From: Ctenosaura bakeri | Taxonomy: Eukaryota; Chordata; Lepidosauria; Squamata; Iguanidae | Assembly: GCA_948474755.1 (NCBI GenBank) | Contig: CAOLHI010003124.1 | Span: 62,001-126,000, forward strand | DNA length: 64,000 nucleotides | Reading direction: 5' to 3' | Shown: positions 22,348 through 35,674 of the stretch, piece by piece | Position numbering within the stretch: position 1 is the first letter of the stretch | How the letters are laid out: every line of letters begins with the position of its first letter | Program-made: the position numbers and the translations under genes | Notes under the pieces: model-generated | What the model saw: the letters and a program-made list of their open reading frames with translations, nothing else | Told to the model about the DNA's origin: nothing | Databases searched by the model: none

Positions 22348-25300
22348 TTTGTACTGTATATTATTGTAGGACTGTACAGCCTCTACCAATTAGAAAACAA
22401 TAAAAGCTAATGTGCTTTGGACAATAGAAGACATGTTTCACTCTAAAAGATGACAAAGGTAAGCAAGGTTGCAGGAGAAGAGGAACCACACATTACAGAT
22501 TGCCTAGCTGAATAAATGAAGGTACAGCTGTGTAATTTCAAGACCTGAACAGAGCTGTTAACAATAGGATCTCTTGAGATCTCATTCATAGAATTACCAT
22601 AAGCCAAAGTCAACTGGATAGAACCACAACAAAGCCCCTAGTAAAGCGGAATGACTTAATCAGTGGTAAATGTTGACTTACCACTCGCAAGATTATTCTA
22701 CCAACTGGAACTACCAATTGAATTTAGGCCCACATTGTGCTTCTGGGTTGTTAAAATACTTTCAGTTTAATGGTTACCCTTTTTGATAAATAAATGGACA
22801 AAAGCCACCAACTTCCTTTTCATATTAGCTATTTCATCTTAGGAAGTTCTAGCAAGGCTTGAAGAACAGGAAAAAAATGCAGCCAAAGGACAGGACAGAC
22901 AGGCTCTCTGCTGACAGTAAATAATCTATGCTATACATACCCAATTGTGAACAGGTATGACACCTTTAGTGGTTCTGTTGCACTTCTAATGGGAAGGTAA
23001 GTCCTCTCCGTTATTCCATATGGAGCATTTTGCAAACCATATCCGCTGATCACTTCTACCAACAGTGTCAAAACTGTGACGGCTGATTTACTACATGCAA
23101 ATCTTCAGCTGATGGTACATATAGTCGTAGACTTATGAATGCATATGTGAACCAGCCCTTTGATTTTCAGTTATTGGTAACTATTTATTTATAAACCAGA
23201 TAGGTATATTGGGAATATGTTAATTTTTGAAAGCCCTATAGAAAACATATAGAAATCAAAATCTTTTTTAAAAAAGTACATTGTCCTACTCCCAAAGAAT
23301 AATCACTAAGTTACCAAACAGGAATCATATTCTTGGGGCACATTACAATGAGTCACCAGTGTTTTTAAGCCCATCTCTGCCTTATGTAATTCCATTATTG
23401 TGATACCATTTTAACAATGAGAGCTTCATAATACAAAATCCTAAGGTTTATATTTTATTGAGGTACTTAGAATTCTCCAGTGCTGGAATTCAGGGTATGA
23501 ACTAGAGTAGAGAATTGCAGCTAATTCTATGACAAATTCCAGGATTCCATAGAATGGAATCATGGTCGTTTGAATGCCATAAATATATAGCATAGATGCA
23601 CTCTTAGATTGTGGATCTCTACTGAAAAGATCGGGAAGTGCAGATGCCTCTGCTTGCTTTCCTTTCTCTACTTAGTTGCTGACTTCTAGCTAGGCTCTGC
23701 ATCAGGAAATGGACCCAGTTAGGGAAAAAGACAGACAGAGTGAGAAAAGCAAAAGTAGCTAGAAGGTAAAGGGTTCAGTATCCTATTCTATCATATGCTG
23801 GTGTAAAATTTGCATTCTGCACTGGCAACTCACATGCTAAGACAGCCTCTAACCAAGTGTGATTTTTTTCTTCAGTTGTTATGAAACTTTCCGTTATTTC
23901 CAGTTTGATCTCTATGATCAGTGAAGGGGATTCAAAGGGGATTATAGCAACATTTTGCTCTGCTCTTTGGTTTATCTGCCTGCTTTGTCCCTTGTTATCC
24001 CTTTCATCTGTTTCAGATTTGGAAGAAAGGATGGTCAACTCATTTCTGCTGTATCTCTGCCAAAACTGTCTAAAAAGCTTGTGTTCTCTATCAGACCTAT
24101 AGACACAGAACCATAGTTTATGAGCTGCTATATCTTTAGCCAAGCAAGAAAGTACTTCTAGGAAACAGAGAGTAACCAAACTGAAACACTGCAGATGTGG
24201 TATTCAGAATGTTGACTTGTTTTGTCTTCACTTTATGCATTGTGGTTTTGATCTTAGGCAAATTTTATGTACTCAAATAGTTTCTCCCTTCTGTTATAGT
24301 AATATGTTCAGCAGTGGTTTTCTTCTAGCAAGGAAGAGTCCAGCTTCCCTTTGCTAATATACATTATTAGTTGTACTTTATTTATAATCTGAGATTGAAT
24401 ATTCTCTTGTATTAAAATAAATACATCACTTCCCTTTTGGACCATATATGTCATAGGACAAACTTGTTAGGAAAACAACTGTTGTTCTTTTTATTGTATT
24501 TTAAGAAGTGATACTTAGAGATTATTTTTGACCTAAGATCCCAAAACATCAGTATACTTTATTTCCTGAAGCTCAGAGATTTCTTTCATTTTTCTATAAA
24601 CAAATAACATTTGAAAATAATATGGGTTTGTCCCCTGGGCAGATTGTTTTATTTTTACACTGGCTTTATTTTTAATGCTAAATACATGTGTTCAGTAATT
24701 TTAATTCAAACATTTGAGATTCAAAACACTTATTTCTGGTCTATGAGCAATGCCTTTTTTGGATAATTTTGTGAGAAATATGTAGCAACTCTGATGTTAC
24801 TTGGAACAATAAATTATTGGAAAGAACGTTATACCCTTACCTGTCTATCCTTAATTATGTTGCTGTTTTCACAGTATTTGTAAATAAGTATATGTTTTAA
24901 GTCCTGTTCAAAATTATTTGTCTTTATCTTTGAGGAAGTGAATAGAAAACAAGGTGAACTGAAACCCTTTTCCAGTAAAGGACAGCAGAATTCTGTTACA
25001 TACATGTCTTGGAAATATTTTATAATGTGAATAGAATTAATATTTGAAACCTTAGGAAGCCCATCAAATCAAATTGCAAACTCTTTAATTTTGCAGAGAT
25101 GAGACAAAAGAATGGAAAGCTGAAGCAAGTGCAATGATTAATTTTCTGCCCTCAAGGGACTAACACAGTTGTCTTAAACTGTGTGCTGAAACATTTTATC
25201 AGACAAAAAAAAGTTTCTTGCTGACCACTCAACAGCCGTTTGAAGGAAAGAAATGCAAACTTATAGGCAGAGACAAAGGCGGACTTATCCTGAGTCAGAC
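22348..25300. other. Intergenic, about 3 kb with no recognised feature
   Basis: No repeat family or splice-supported gene is recognised. A 134-codon minus-strand open frame at 23775-24179 has no motif I know. A degraded AGGATTCCATAGAATGGAAT palindrome near 23540 may be MITE debris. Confidence 0.5.
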
Positions 25301-25307
25301 CATTCAC

Positions 25308-25400
25308 CCATACCCTCCAATCGCCCCAGTTTGGCAGGGACAGTCCTGATAAATCCTCTACTGTTCCACTTTTTGGACTGCTTTTAAAATGCCCTAGTTT
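25308..25400. mobile_element. Terminus of a CATACCCTCCAA-type DNA element
   Basis: CATACCCTCCAATCGCCCCA followed by GTTTGGCAGGGACAGTCCTG resembles, in inverse, the end of the element at 45033-45409. The other end was not found. Confidence 0.45.
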
Positions 25401-26079
25401 CTCTTGGCTGCTTTGACCCTCCCTCTTTCTCCTCAACTTACTGAAGTTGTTACAAACAGAGTTCAAGGTGAAAAAGTAGTTTGCACTCAATTATTCCCCC
25501 AGGGAGAGAGAAGAGGAGGGGACAAATCATATCCTTCCCAGCAGGTGCAGGCCTTAGCCTCTTCTCGCTTGTGTTTGTCCTGATCAATAATGCTTGCTGT
25601 CTTAACCATGCTCTGATGTTGCTTGGCCACATGTGGTTCCAGTTTTCTTCTGTGAAGTGTTGGAGGACATGTTGGTCTATATAGCTAAGTACTGTCAGTG
25701 GTGACTGGAAACAGCTTTTGAGGGTTTCACAGAGGTGATTTCCCACTTTTTCAGGAGATAACCAGGGTTTCAACCTTCAGCGTACAAAGAATGTGTTCTG
25801 CCAATGTTTTATACTATTCCTTAGTTCTGTTAAATCTTCATACCAGTATTTTGGGACAGCATGGAGCAGATGGGGAAATTGAATAACGATATATTATCTG
25901 GTTAATGAGTATACTTAATAATTTTCTTATAGTGTCCAAATAGGGGAGGACTTAAAAGAACTGGATACAGAGACTTTCTTGCAGGATTGGTTGTGGGATG
26001 TAAATGAGGAATTCTTTTGTGAAATCTGAATAGTCTAAATTGTGCTGCAAGTAAGATTTTTTCAACCACCTACCTCAGT

Positions 26080-27134
26080 TTCTATAGGACTGGTGAGAGA
26101 CCCTCCGTCCATGTTCCAACTGCTGCTGCTGTGACCTCTGATGGTGCTCACTAATGGCTCCTCTTCATCCTGGAGAGAAGTGACTAGTGGGGTGCCACAG
26201 AGTTCTGTCCTGGGCCCAGTGCTATTCAGTGCTATCTTTATCAAGGATTTGGATGAGGGAATATCAAATCTGCAGATGACACCAAATTAGGAGAGGTAGC
26301 TAACACCTAGAGGACAGGATCAGAATTCAAAAGGATCTTAACAGATAAGAGAGATGGACCAAAACTAACAAAAAACATTTCAACAGGGAGAAGTATAAGG
26401 CACTACACTTAGGCAGAAAAAATGGAAATGCACAGACATAGGTTGAATGACACCTGGCTTGACACGTGAAAAGGATCTAGGAGTCTTAGTAGACCACAAG
26501 CTGAACATGAGTCAGCAGTGTAATGTGGCAACTAAAAAACCCAATACAATTCTGAGCTTCATCAATAGGAGTATAGTGTCTTGGTCAAGGGAAGTGATAG
26601 TACAACTCTATTCTGCTTTGGTCAGAGCCCACCTGGAATACTGTGTGCAGTTCTAAGCATCATAGTTGAGGAAGGACATTGACAAATGAATGTGTCAAGA
26701 AGAGGGTAACAAAAATGGTAGAAGGTCTGCAACCATGTGACTTAAGTGACTTAAGGAGCTAGATATGTTTAGCCTGGAAAAGAGAAGCTTAAGAGAAGAG
26801 AAGCTTAAAATATGACATGATACCTGTGTTTAAATATTTGAAGAGATGTCATACAGAGGATGAAGCAAGCCTGTTTTCTGTTCCAGAGACTAGGTAACAG
26901 AGCAATGGCCTCAAACTTCAGGAAAAGACATTCCATCTAAACATTAGGAAAAACTTCCTGATGATAAGAGCAGTTTGACAGAGGAATGCGCTGCCTTAGA
27001 GTGTGGTCGAGTCGTCCTCTTTGGAGGTTTTGAAACAGAGGGTGGATGGCCATTTGTGGCTTTGATAGTATATTCCTGCATGGCAAGGGGTTGGACTCAA
27101 TGTCCCTTGTATTCCAACTCTACGATTCTATGAT
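26080..27134 (+). mobile_element. CR1 LINE, 3' third including part of the reverse transcriptase
   Basis: The decayed + frame starts with [15 protein letters not shown] followed by DLDEGI, the CR1 reverse transcriptase region just before the catalytic YADD box. Next come a [24 protein letters not shown] segment, [20 protein letters not shown] and [10 protein letters not shown]. The copy ends in the CR1 tail TCTACGATTCTATGATGG. Several stops and frameshifts make it inactive. Confidence 0.9.
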
Positions 27135-27214
27135 GGATAGAAGAGCAGCCAGGGACAGCATTGTCATACCTGGGCCCCAGGAGCTGATGAAAGACCCTCA
27201 TCTGATGAAAGACC

Positions 27215-27440
27215 AATGTTACAACTGTCATTGCTGTGACTTCTGAAGGAGAAGGAGAATAGCCAGGAATTGCTGGCTTTAATTCCCACTCATCATCTTT
27301 CTTTACTTGTCTATTATGTCTTAGATAGATCGTAATCCTGAGGGCAGAGAAACTGTCAAAACAAACTGGCTGTAAGCCACTGAGAATCTTTGTGGTTGAA
27401 GGCTGGGTAATAAATACTCTAAATAAAGTCCAACAAAATC
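27215..27440 (+). mobile_element. LINE 3' end fragment (L2-like tail)
   Basis: It shares an AATAGCCAGGAATTGCTGGC block with 56030-56280 and ends GGCTGGGTAATAAATACTCT then AAATAAA, a LINE-type 3' terminus. Family assignment beyond L2-like is uncertain. Confidence 0.5.
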
Positions 27441-29667
27441 CAGATCCCCCACCCCACCCCCGCTTGAAAGTCACAAATCTAGAAGTCAGCTTTTAAAAAT
27501 AAATTTTTGCCCATTTACAAATGGTAGCACTTACTTAGCATCTTTTATGGGTTAGAACTCGTAATACTATATCCCACAGTAAAAAGCATCTAAGTTCATG
27601 TTTCTGTTATTTCAGGTTAGCTACTGTGGCAGGATTTTCTTAGTGCATCAGGATAATGACACTTTGATGTCTTTACTGTAAGATCCGCATACAGAGGCAG
27701 TAAGACACCAGATTGCCAGCTGTAGCTGTAGTGATCTTATTGGCACGCTCTGATCTCAGCTCGTGCTTACACAGGCACATTCAAACTAAAATTTATTATT
27801 TCTGTTTCCTTGGTAACTTTGTAGTTCCCTCTGTGGGAGGTCTGCTACCCCTTGACAATTGTGGCAGCTCTTAAAATGAAGTTTGTTAGCTGCAAATTGA
27901 TTATGTTTATTGCAGTTTGATTAAGACAAATACTCCAGGTTAAGTGATACAGTATGAAAAGAGGTTTGGACTGATTCCTGGACTCCATCAGTTATTACAG
28001 GAGTAACCAGTGTAACAGTTCCCCTAGTAATGGAATGTTTGCTTAAAGGGATTTAAAAAGAACCTGCTAGGAAGGATGTAAAGAAAAGCTTCAGAAGTTT
28101 AAATCCCTTGGAAAATGAAAAACTTTACAGCATCTGAATATATACTCTGATCTTGTTATGAATTTGCAGTGTTTGGAAGTGAAGTGGAGAGATGAACCAA
28201 CTAATACATCTATGGCAAGGGAAATGTCTAAACATCAAAATTCTATCCAATTCAAGAAAAGAATACAGCAGAAAGCCTAAGGTGCCCGCAGCTAATAATA
28301 AGAGTAAGTGGTGGGGTGCACAAATCTGAAAAACTAGGTCTCCAAGGAACAATACTCCCCTAAGTGAGAAGCATAATCCTGCAGCTTTGAAATACATAGA
28401 AATCAGGCCCTCAAAAACAATTGAAATAAACAAAAAGGCCACTATAAGTGTGGTACAATGAAACTTGAACTATAATAGAAGATATAGCTGTTAGGATGCA
28501 TTAAATATATCAACTGTGAGTCAAGTGGTGAAAACTTCACTAGATCGGCTCTGGGTCATGGTCTCCATCTTAGATGTTATGGTTAATCAGCAAGCAAGGC
28601 CTGATGACAATGATCCTGAAGCGACTAACTAAGCAATTGTGGATGGATATCATGTGCAATTAATGATTAATATGCTACAAATAATTTTCACCTTAGTGTT
28701 GAATATACAAGGACAAGATCCAGATGCAAGATGCAGCTTTCCAGATGTTCTTAGACTGCAAGTCTCAGCAGTCTTAGCCATATCCATAGCCCATAGTGAG
28801 GAGTGGTGAGATTTTCAGTCCATGCTGTTATATATTTGAAATGTAGCCTAGCATAGTTCCATGGGATCCCATAGTTGTGCAATGGGTGCCAAGGCCTTGA
28901 GATCACCCATTTCACAAGGGCTGGTACACTCCCCACCCACTAAGCCAAAAATTTGAGAGAGAGCTGTGTGTGTGCTTTCAGAATGATTGGTTGCACTAGG
29001 GACTGCATGTAGCAGCCCCAGAGAACATGCAACTACTTGCATGATAGGCACACTAGCATTGTCCAAACAGGTTTCTGGTCCAAGTGTTCTCTCTCTTGCA
29101 GTCTGGTCTAACCTTCCTGGTGATGGTGAACGCATCATGGCAACTATCTGGATGGAAACTATAAAGGCCATATGGTCCAAAGGTCTATTATTCCCAGCTG
29201 ACACATGTCATTACTTGATGCTGTACATCAAGGAGTGGAGGATGTCTATGTTTGTCCATTGTTTTGGCCATGCTTTATACTATCTGTGACATTTCTAACA
29301 CTTGTGATAATCTCCACACTTGTTAATTTCACCATGACTGCTCCCCAAGAGACTTGGAGAGACTTGGTCTCTGCACTTGGGGCTTCCAAGCTTTAACAGT
29401 TCCTTAAAATACTAGTTATGCCATGTGCTTGAAATTCTGTCTCATAAATCCATAATATGTGGGTTTATTTGGCTGGTTAGAAATAGAATTTATAATCCAC
29501 TTCAGTTGATCAAAATCAGTGGCAGTTTGAGATATTAAAGATGATAATTCATGTATTCATATGTTCAGTTGCAACTCAGGCTTTTTGAATGTGGGTCGAT
29601 TCAGTCCACATTGAGGGGATTTTGATGACATTGTCAGCTCTTGAGTTTGCAAGGTGTATAGGCATTC
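27441..29667. other. Intergenic, no feature recognised
   Basis: No repeat or gene is recognised. The part at about 27790-27960 is low in obvious repeats, with TTGATTATGTTTATTGCAG-like AT-rich motifs, and is a possible conserved non-coding candidate. Confidence 0.45.
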
Positions 29668-29908
29668 TGTTGTTAACTGTGTGTCTTCAAGTCGACTCTG
29701 GCTTATGGCTACCCTATCATAGGGTTTTCTTGGCAAAATGTATTCACAGGAGGTTCACCATTTTCTTCCCCTAAGGATGGAAAAGTGTGACTTGCCCAAG
29801 GTCGTCCTGAGAGTTTTCATGGCTGAGTGGGAGGACTGAACCCTGAGAGATCTGGGTTCTAGTGCAGTACCCAAGCACTAATACAGTACTCAAAGCACTA
29901 CACCACAG
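29668..29908 (-). mobile_element. tRNA-derived SINE, full length but diverged
   Basis: The left end has the inverse tail TGTGTCTTCAAGTCGACTCT and GGCTACCCTATCATAGGGTT; the body TTCTTGGCAAAATG and TGTGACTTGCCCAAGG follow. The right end holds the tRNA-like head, with a small internal duplication around AGCACTAATACAGTACTCAA. Confidence 0.82.
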
Positions 29909-30655
29909 GTATTCATTTACCCAATTTAAATATAAATACAAGGTGGAGAGAATGGTAGTCCCACCTCTTCTGTTATCCTTTCTACAGGCTGTGTCCACAG
30001 AGCCTCTGCACATAACCCAGAACTCAAACCAGCTGAGTGAAGAGCCTCCATGGGCAGAGGACATAGTGGTGGTGATAGTGTTGGGGCCAAGAAACACAGT
30101 CACAATCCCATGTGTTAATTGCACTAGCATCAGAACATCTGACAACATCTGCTTCTCTGTTTGAACAAATATGATGGTCCTATGAACCAGTGTTTACATA
30201 GACAGTGCTTTGGTAGCTGATAACTGTGAATCTAGATAATGAAAGAAATCTAATGTTCCAGTGTTTCTTCCTCTTCTTTTCTTCCTGAAGTCTTCTTCAG
30301 GGTAATATTATGAGCCAGTGTGTACTCTGTTCAGGAAGAAGACCCTTGAAGCCACTGCAGAAGGTGGGGAGAGGCTACAGAACACTGTCAACTGATCTTC
30401 TTGGTTGCAGTGGGATGGAGGAAATCTCCAAACTGCATAAACAGTTCATGATTCCTCTATATGATTGTGGGCCGTTTCCAACTTGTGCCACCTGGGAGGG
30501 CACAATATCCATTGTTCTGTAAGATCCCCTGCAGATTGTTTTGATGGGTGTAAAGGGAGCAGGGGAGATCTGTTTTATGAACTTCTCTTCTGATTCAGCA
30601 GTGTTAGATTGACATATCTGGAAACAATGCAACTGCCAACTGATAGATCACAACC
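29909..30655. other. Intergenic, no feature recognised
   Basis: A GGCCGTTTCCAAC motif at 30469 resembles a Harbinger-type end, but no partner was found. Confidence 0.4.
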
Positions 30656-30856
30656 AGGAGCCCACATGGTATGGTGGTTTGAGTGTTGGACCAGGATTTT
30701 GAATTCCCACTCAGCCATGGAAACCTTGGACAAATCACATCCTCTCAACCTAAGGGGAGGGCAATGGTCAAACTTCCTCTGAATAAATCTTGCCAGGAAA
30801 ACTTTACGATAGGATTACTGTAAATTGGAGTTAACTTGAAAGGACACAACAACAGC
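30656..30856 (+). mobile_element. tRNA-derived SINE, full length
   Basis: The head GGTATGGTGGTTTGAGTGTT and GGACCAGGATTTTGAATTCC represents the tRNA-like A and B boxes. It continues CCATGGAAACCTTGG, then the TCTGAATAAATCTTGCCAGG body, and ends ACTTGAAAGGACACAACAAC, the (CAA)n tail. Confidence 0.85.
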
Positions 30857-32012
30857 AAGACTGCAACTATGACATCTTCCATGATTGTGGTGTATGTTGA
30901 TCACAGAAATGTCATGAGCCACCTTCCATTTGCCTTTCATCTCCAGAGGATTATATTTATTTTCAAAATACACAACTCTTTCCAAAATTTTGGATTTCAG
31001 AATTACACTTAAACAGTTGAACTTTTGGATTGGAAGCATTGATGCACAGACTTCTTTGTTTAATGATCATTAACCTGACTGTGGAATCCCGAGGCAGAAA
31101 TATTAAATATCAAGATCTTGTCCAGAGTTACGTCTTTAAATCACGAATGTTTCTTTTTGCTCACTTGTTTCTCTACCACCTTCAGAGCAACTGCAGTTGA
31201 AAGCTAAATGTAGCATGTATAGCTGGCCGTAGGGAAAGGACGAAATACCAGCCAAACACAGTGGAGACTGCAGAGTCTATAGGTCAAAGATATGCAATCA
31301 TTCTTTGCTTTTATGTTCAAAAATCACTGTTTCAGGGTGTGGAGGGTGATGGTAAATTTAGCATTTCATAAAAAAAGATATTTAGTGAACAGAGATATTT
31401 TCCCCCTCTTATAACTGCAATACTCAAAATTGTTGCCATTAGCCAAATTTCTCCTTTTTAAAATATTTAGAACAAACCCAAATAATACCAAGCTGTTTAT
31501 CTTATGATTATCTAATTAGGTTTGATTTGACTTTTAATAGGATTTTAAAAAAATTCAGATAATATTTGCTCCTTATGTTTATTGGTCCTTATAACTAATC
31601 ACAACATGCATGTAAGCTGTTGTCACTGAAGCAAGAGAATTGCAATCAAGAGAATGATTTGTATTATGACAATGACTCCTTATGAAGAGATAGTCTTTGT
31701 ACAGCATTATATCTCATTTGTGTGTAATTTCATTTGTACATTTTAAGCTTCCTTCTCAAATTACAAAAAAGCTTAATACAAATAATCACTGAGGTGCAAA
31801 CCTTATGCGTTCCAAAGAATGGCAGCATTCACATTTTAAACACTGTGGTTAAAGAGTAAATGGAGACAGATTATTTCTATATCATGATGCTCAAACATTG
31901 AGTCACCCAATGAAATTAATTGGCAGGAGGTTAAAGACTAGGATTATCCCATGTCCAGAGAAGATTTCTGTTGAAAACCATCATTTATCATGAGGGTTAT
32001 TCTGTTCAAGAG
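30857..32012. other. Intergenic, no feature recognised
   Basis: The AT-rich part around 31430-31690 has no visible repeat signature and could be a conserved non-coding element. Otherwise nothing is seen. Confidence 0.45.
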
Positions 32013-32418
32013 ATTCAGTGTGGTGTAGTCATTTGAGAGTTGGACTACAACCTTGAAAACCAGAGTTTCATTCCCTGGTCAGCCATGGAAACAGTCGTGT
32101 AGGGACAGAGGGGCGATGGGGGAGGTGCTCTCTCAGTGGCAGTTTTTGGGGGGGGGACTACAACTCTTTGCTTGACCTCCCCAACGTGCTGTAGCCCCAT
32201 CCCCATCCATTGTAGCTCTGCCCCCACACATCATAACCCCAGCCCATGCACCGTAGCCACACCCCTGTGTGCATAGCCCCACTCCCTCCACCTGCTCCCC
32301 CCACGCACTCCAAACTCCACCACTGCATGGAAACCCACAGCTCCAGAAAACTCTGTGATAGGCACTAGAGCCACGATAAATTGGCAATGACTTGAAGGCA
32401 CATAATAACAACAACAAA
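32013..32418 (+). mobile_element. tRNA-derived SINE split by a hAT insertion
   Basis: The head GTGTGGTGTAGTCATTTGAG and GGACTACAACC lies left of the insert. The tail GATAGGCACTAGAGCCACGA ... GACTTGAAGGCACATAATAA lies right of it. The two halves join cleanly at CCATGGAAA once the insert and one target copy are removed. Confidence 0.85.
32092..32325. mobile_element. hAT MITE with perfect 8-bp target duplication
   Basis: The ends are CAGTCGTGTAG and the inverse CTCCACCACTG (9 of 11 paired). The flanks CATGGAAA at 32084-32091 and 32326-32333 are identical. The 234-bp interior is rich in C on the + strand with no coding capacity. Confidence 0.92.
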
Positions 32419-32538
32419 TCTTGTTCAAGCTTTGTTTAAGAATAAAGAGTCATAGCAAGAGAGAGTAGTGAGACCTGAAACTTGCCTATCAATAGCACAT
32501 AGAACAGGCAGACAGGTCACCTGATCACAATCTCCCTA

Positions 32539-32566
32539 TCTGTCTGTCTGTCTGTCTGTCTATCTA
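32539..32566. repeat. (CTGT)n microsatellite
   Basis: About five CTGT units ending in CTATCT. Confidence 0.9.
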
Positions 32567-32696
32567 ATATTATATTTCTGTGTAAATTATAGCTGGATAT
32601 AGTGGGTGGGGACAAAATAAGAGTGTTGCCCACCCAAATAAGCATGCTGCTCACCCATGAAATTTTCCTTCACTCCTCAATTTTCTAGGCTCTCAA

Positions 32697-32800
32697 TAAC
32701 TTAAAACTTCACTTGACCATTTAGAAACAGAGTTTGGGCATCCAAAGAAATGGTACAGGTAAATTTACCCAAAGAATGCAAATGTAACAAATATGAGTTT
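32697..32800. repeat. Unclassified interspersed repeat, copy A
   Basis: It shares AACTTAAAA, GGCATCCAAAGAAA and AACAAATATGAG-type blocks, in the same order and spacing, with 41689-41792. No family recognised. Confidence 0.55.
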
Positions 32801-34232
32801 CAGGTGTGGATAATTTTTCAATGTCTTGCACTCTGCAATGCTAAAAATTCAAGCAGGCATAGTGTAATGCTCTACCTACACAGTTACATATCCTTTCCCC
32901 TGCCCCCCATTAGCTGTCAAGGCCCAGGATGGGCTGCTGTGGCTTCTCCTTACTGATGGGGAGAGGGGGCAGGGAAGGAAATTCTGTAGGAAGAATTCAA
33001 GCATTCTCTCTCCCCCGCATCTTGTTTTTACAGCAAGTGGGCATAGACAGCATATCCTTTCTCTTTTTCATGCCAAAGGCTCACCATTTGTGTCATTTAA
33101 ATGCACGATCATAAACACTTTTGGTATTCAGATGATCAGATCATGTGACACAAAATTATTGCTTGGGCCATCTTTCTCAGATCTCTCCCTCTTCTCCTCC
33201 ATTTTTGCTTCTTCTTTCTCCTCTCCAACCATGGGTCACATCTCCATTAAGAAGATGGTGAGTTAAGAACAAAGCTACTACTGATCCATTTATTAGTTTG
33301 TTAGAATGTAGGTTCCCCAATGCATCTGTAAATGTAATAGCCATTAGTAAACTTTTCTAAGTTTGTAACCTGAACCTGCCTGCTTTGTTTTTCTTAGTTT
33401 CAGATTGGAAAAGCCACACAGAAATTTGGACATGGCTTTTTTTTTTTTTTTGCTAGTCTGCTAAAAGAAGGGTGATTCCTTACAGTTTTAGCTTTCATAG
33501 ACTTGCCCAATAGGGCTAACACCCTGGGAAAGTCTAATTCCCAACAAATTTGAAGGAAGGAGATGTAGCTGGTCTGGGCTTGTAGAGGGACAGAACTGAA
33601 GGTCTGCTCCCAAATGGAGTGTACAATCCCTTGCCCTCCCAATGAAGACTTGATGCTTCTTCCTTGTCTGAATGATCTCCGCCTTCCTTGCCCTCCCCAC
33701 TCGTAAGGAGCAGCAGCAGGGGCATCCCCTCCTGGAGCTTGACATCTGTTGAGGGGAAGGTTTTGGATGGTGTGCAAAGGGCAAGAGAATCACCTTCTGA
33801 ATACCATTAAAAAAAAAGACACAATAAATATATAAGCCACACTTAAACATATACAAGCCAGTAACAGGTTTGTGCCAATTATCTTCACATTTCAGTCACT
33901 TGCCAGGCACAGGTTTTTCCCTTAAAGAATGGCCAGAACAATACCTCTAATAGAAAATCTAATGATTTTTGTCGTTGGAGTAATTTTTTTTCTCCTGGCC
34001 AATGTGACATACTGTGTGTGCGTTCTTTTTCTCAGCAAATGGTAATGCTGCAAAGCAAGAGTGACATGCTCTGGTTGTAAGGTGATCCTACTCAGGGTAA
34101 ACAGAAAATTCTTTAATCAGAAATATGTGGGGATTCTTATTTGGCTCGGGAAATACACTACAATACAAGACGTATACATTGTACCCTAAATTGAACACCT
34201 GTGATACATTTAGAAGTCACATGGAGTCCGAA
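32801..34232. other. Intergenic, no feature recognised
   Basis: Contains a T-run at 33438-33452. Open frames here are unsupported. Confidence 0.45.
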
Positions 34233-34380
34233 ATGTTTATTCACAGAATCATAGAGCTGGAAGAGACCCCAGGGGCCATCCAGTCCAACCCCCTGCCATG
34301 CAGGAACACATATCAAAGCATTCCCAACAGACGACTATCTAGCCTCTGTTTAAAAACCTCCAATGTTTCTATTATAGCAT
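34233..34380 (-). mobile_element. CR1 LINE, short 3' end
   Basis: CAGAATCATAGAGCTGGAAG then CCATCCAGTCCAACCCCCTG is the inverse of the CR1 3' end, with its ATTCTATGA-type tail at the left. It is 5'-truncated to about 150 bp. Confidence 0.88.
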
Positions 34381-35489
34381 CGATGAATTTGGAAAGAAGC
34401 TATAAGAATGACTGGTAGATATGCACAAGTTTTGTTTTTTTTCAATAGACTAGCTGAGGGTAAAACAGCAATATCTATTCTTGGTATAACTAATTCCAGG
34501 GTAAAATGGAAGTGGATTGTGCATAAGACTGGGCTGTATCTCAGCAGTGTTCATCTGGCATCATTCTAATGCAAACAGGCGTCTTTTATGGAGCTTGCAC
34601 AATCTATTCCACAACTTCTATCATGTCTGCAGTTTCAGTAAAAAAGTAGGAAGTCCAGCTATTATTACCTCTGCTTTCAAATTACCAGTAATATACAGTA
34701 TTTTATTTTAGGTTGTGTTAGATAGGAAATGACTATGGGAAAATGACAGAGAACAGAGTAGGGGTGGACAAGATGGGATGAGGCTGGAGAAATGAGACAC
34801 AATACATTCATGTCTGCTCTTTGTGAAGCATCTATCTGGTTTGTTTTGGGGGGAACATTTAAAAAAAGCATGGAAAGCTACAAAGCATCTAAATTTATTT
34901 TTTACTATCACAATTTAAAAAATACAGACTCAATGCTGTTGTTCAATACACACACACCTTGTTATATGGCTTGCCATGTTGCTCAGTACCCTTCTATACC
35001 TTTTTATTACTTAAAAATTAAATGTTAAAGAATTAAAAATTAAAAACAAAGCCCTTCTGACTGATCAGTGAATAGCATAAAACATGAAAAATATCTTAAA
35101 ATTCCCTTCAAAAGGAGCTAGAAAAGTAAATACAAAATGCTGCTCTTTATCCTCACTCAATTAATGATGTTCCATTGCTTTTGAAAGGTAACTGCGTTAC
35201 ACACTCATTACAGATAAGTAACTCATCATATATAGCTGTGTTGTTTGTAGCTTGTCACTTAAAACACACTGTCTGTTCCTGCTTTAGCCCCTAGTTTGCA
35301 AGTCAAACTGGACCACACATTTATCATGCTTTTCAGAGAACCTGCGGCCTGCTCAACGTTTTTGATTTTCTTTACCTGTAACTTTTCTTTAGTGTGTTTT
35401 GTTTTGTTGTTGGTTATTAGAGAGTAAATATGAGCTTAAACTGGAAGTCTGATTGCCAGGACACTGAAGGAAAACAGGTTAAAAGCAGG
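34381..35489. other. Intergenic, no feature recognised
   Basis: AT-rich sequence without supported features. Confidence 0.45.
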
Positions 35490-35563
35490 GAATATACATT
35501 CCCCTTGAATACCAGCTCAGCCACAGAAACCCACTGGGAGACTTTATTTATTCATCTACTGGC

Positions 35564-35585
35564 TGGTTGGTTGGTTGGTTGGTTG
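35564..35585. repeat. (TTGG)n microsatellite
   Basis: Five GGTT units beside the LINE 3' terminus, so probably grown from its tail. Confidence 0.85.
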
Positions 35586-35674
35586 ATTGAACTTATCCCA
35601 CCATTTCCCCCAGATGAGATTTAAAGTGACTCACAATAATTTTAAAAAGATTAAGTTAAATATTAGTTTATGAG

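Noticed and set aside
30469..30482. GGCCGTTTCCAAC as a further Harbinger-like MITE end
   Set aside because: No inverse partner or 3-bp duplication was found within several hundred bases.
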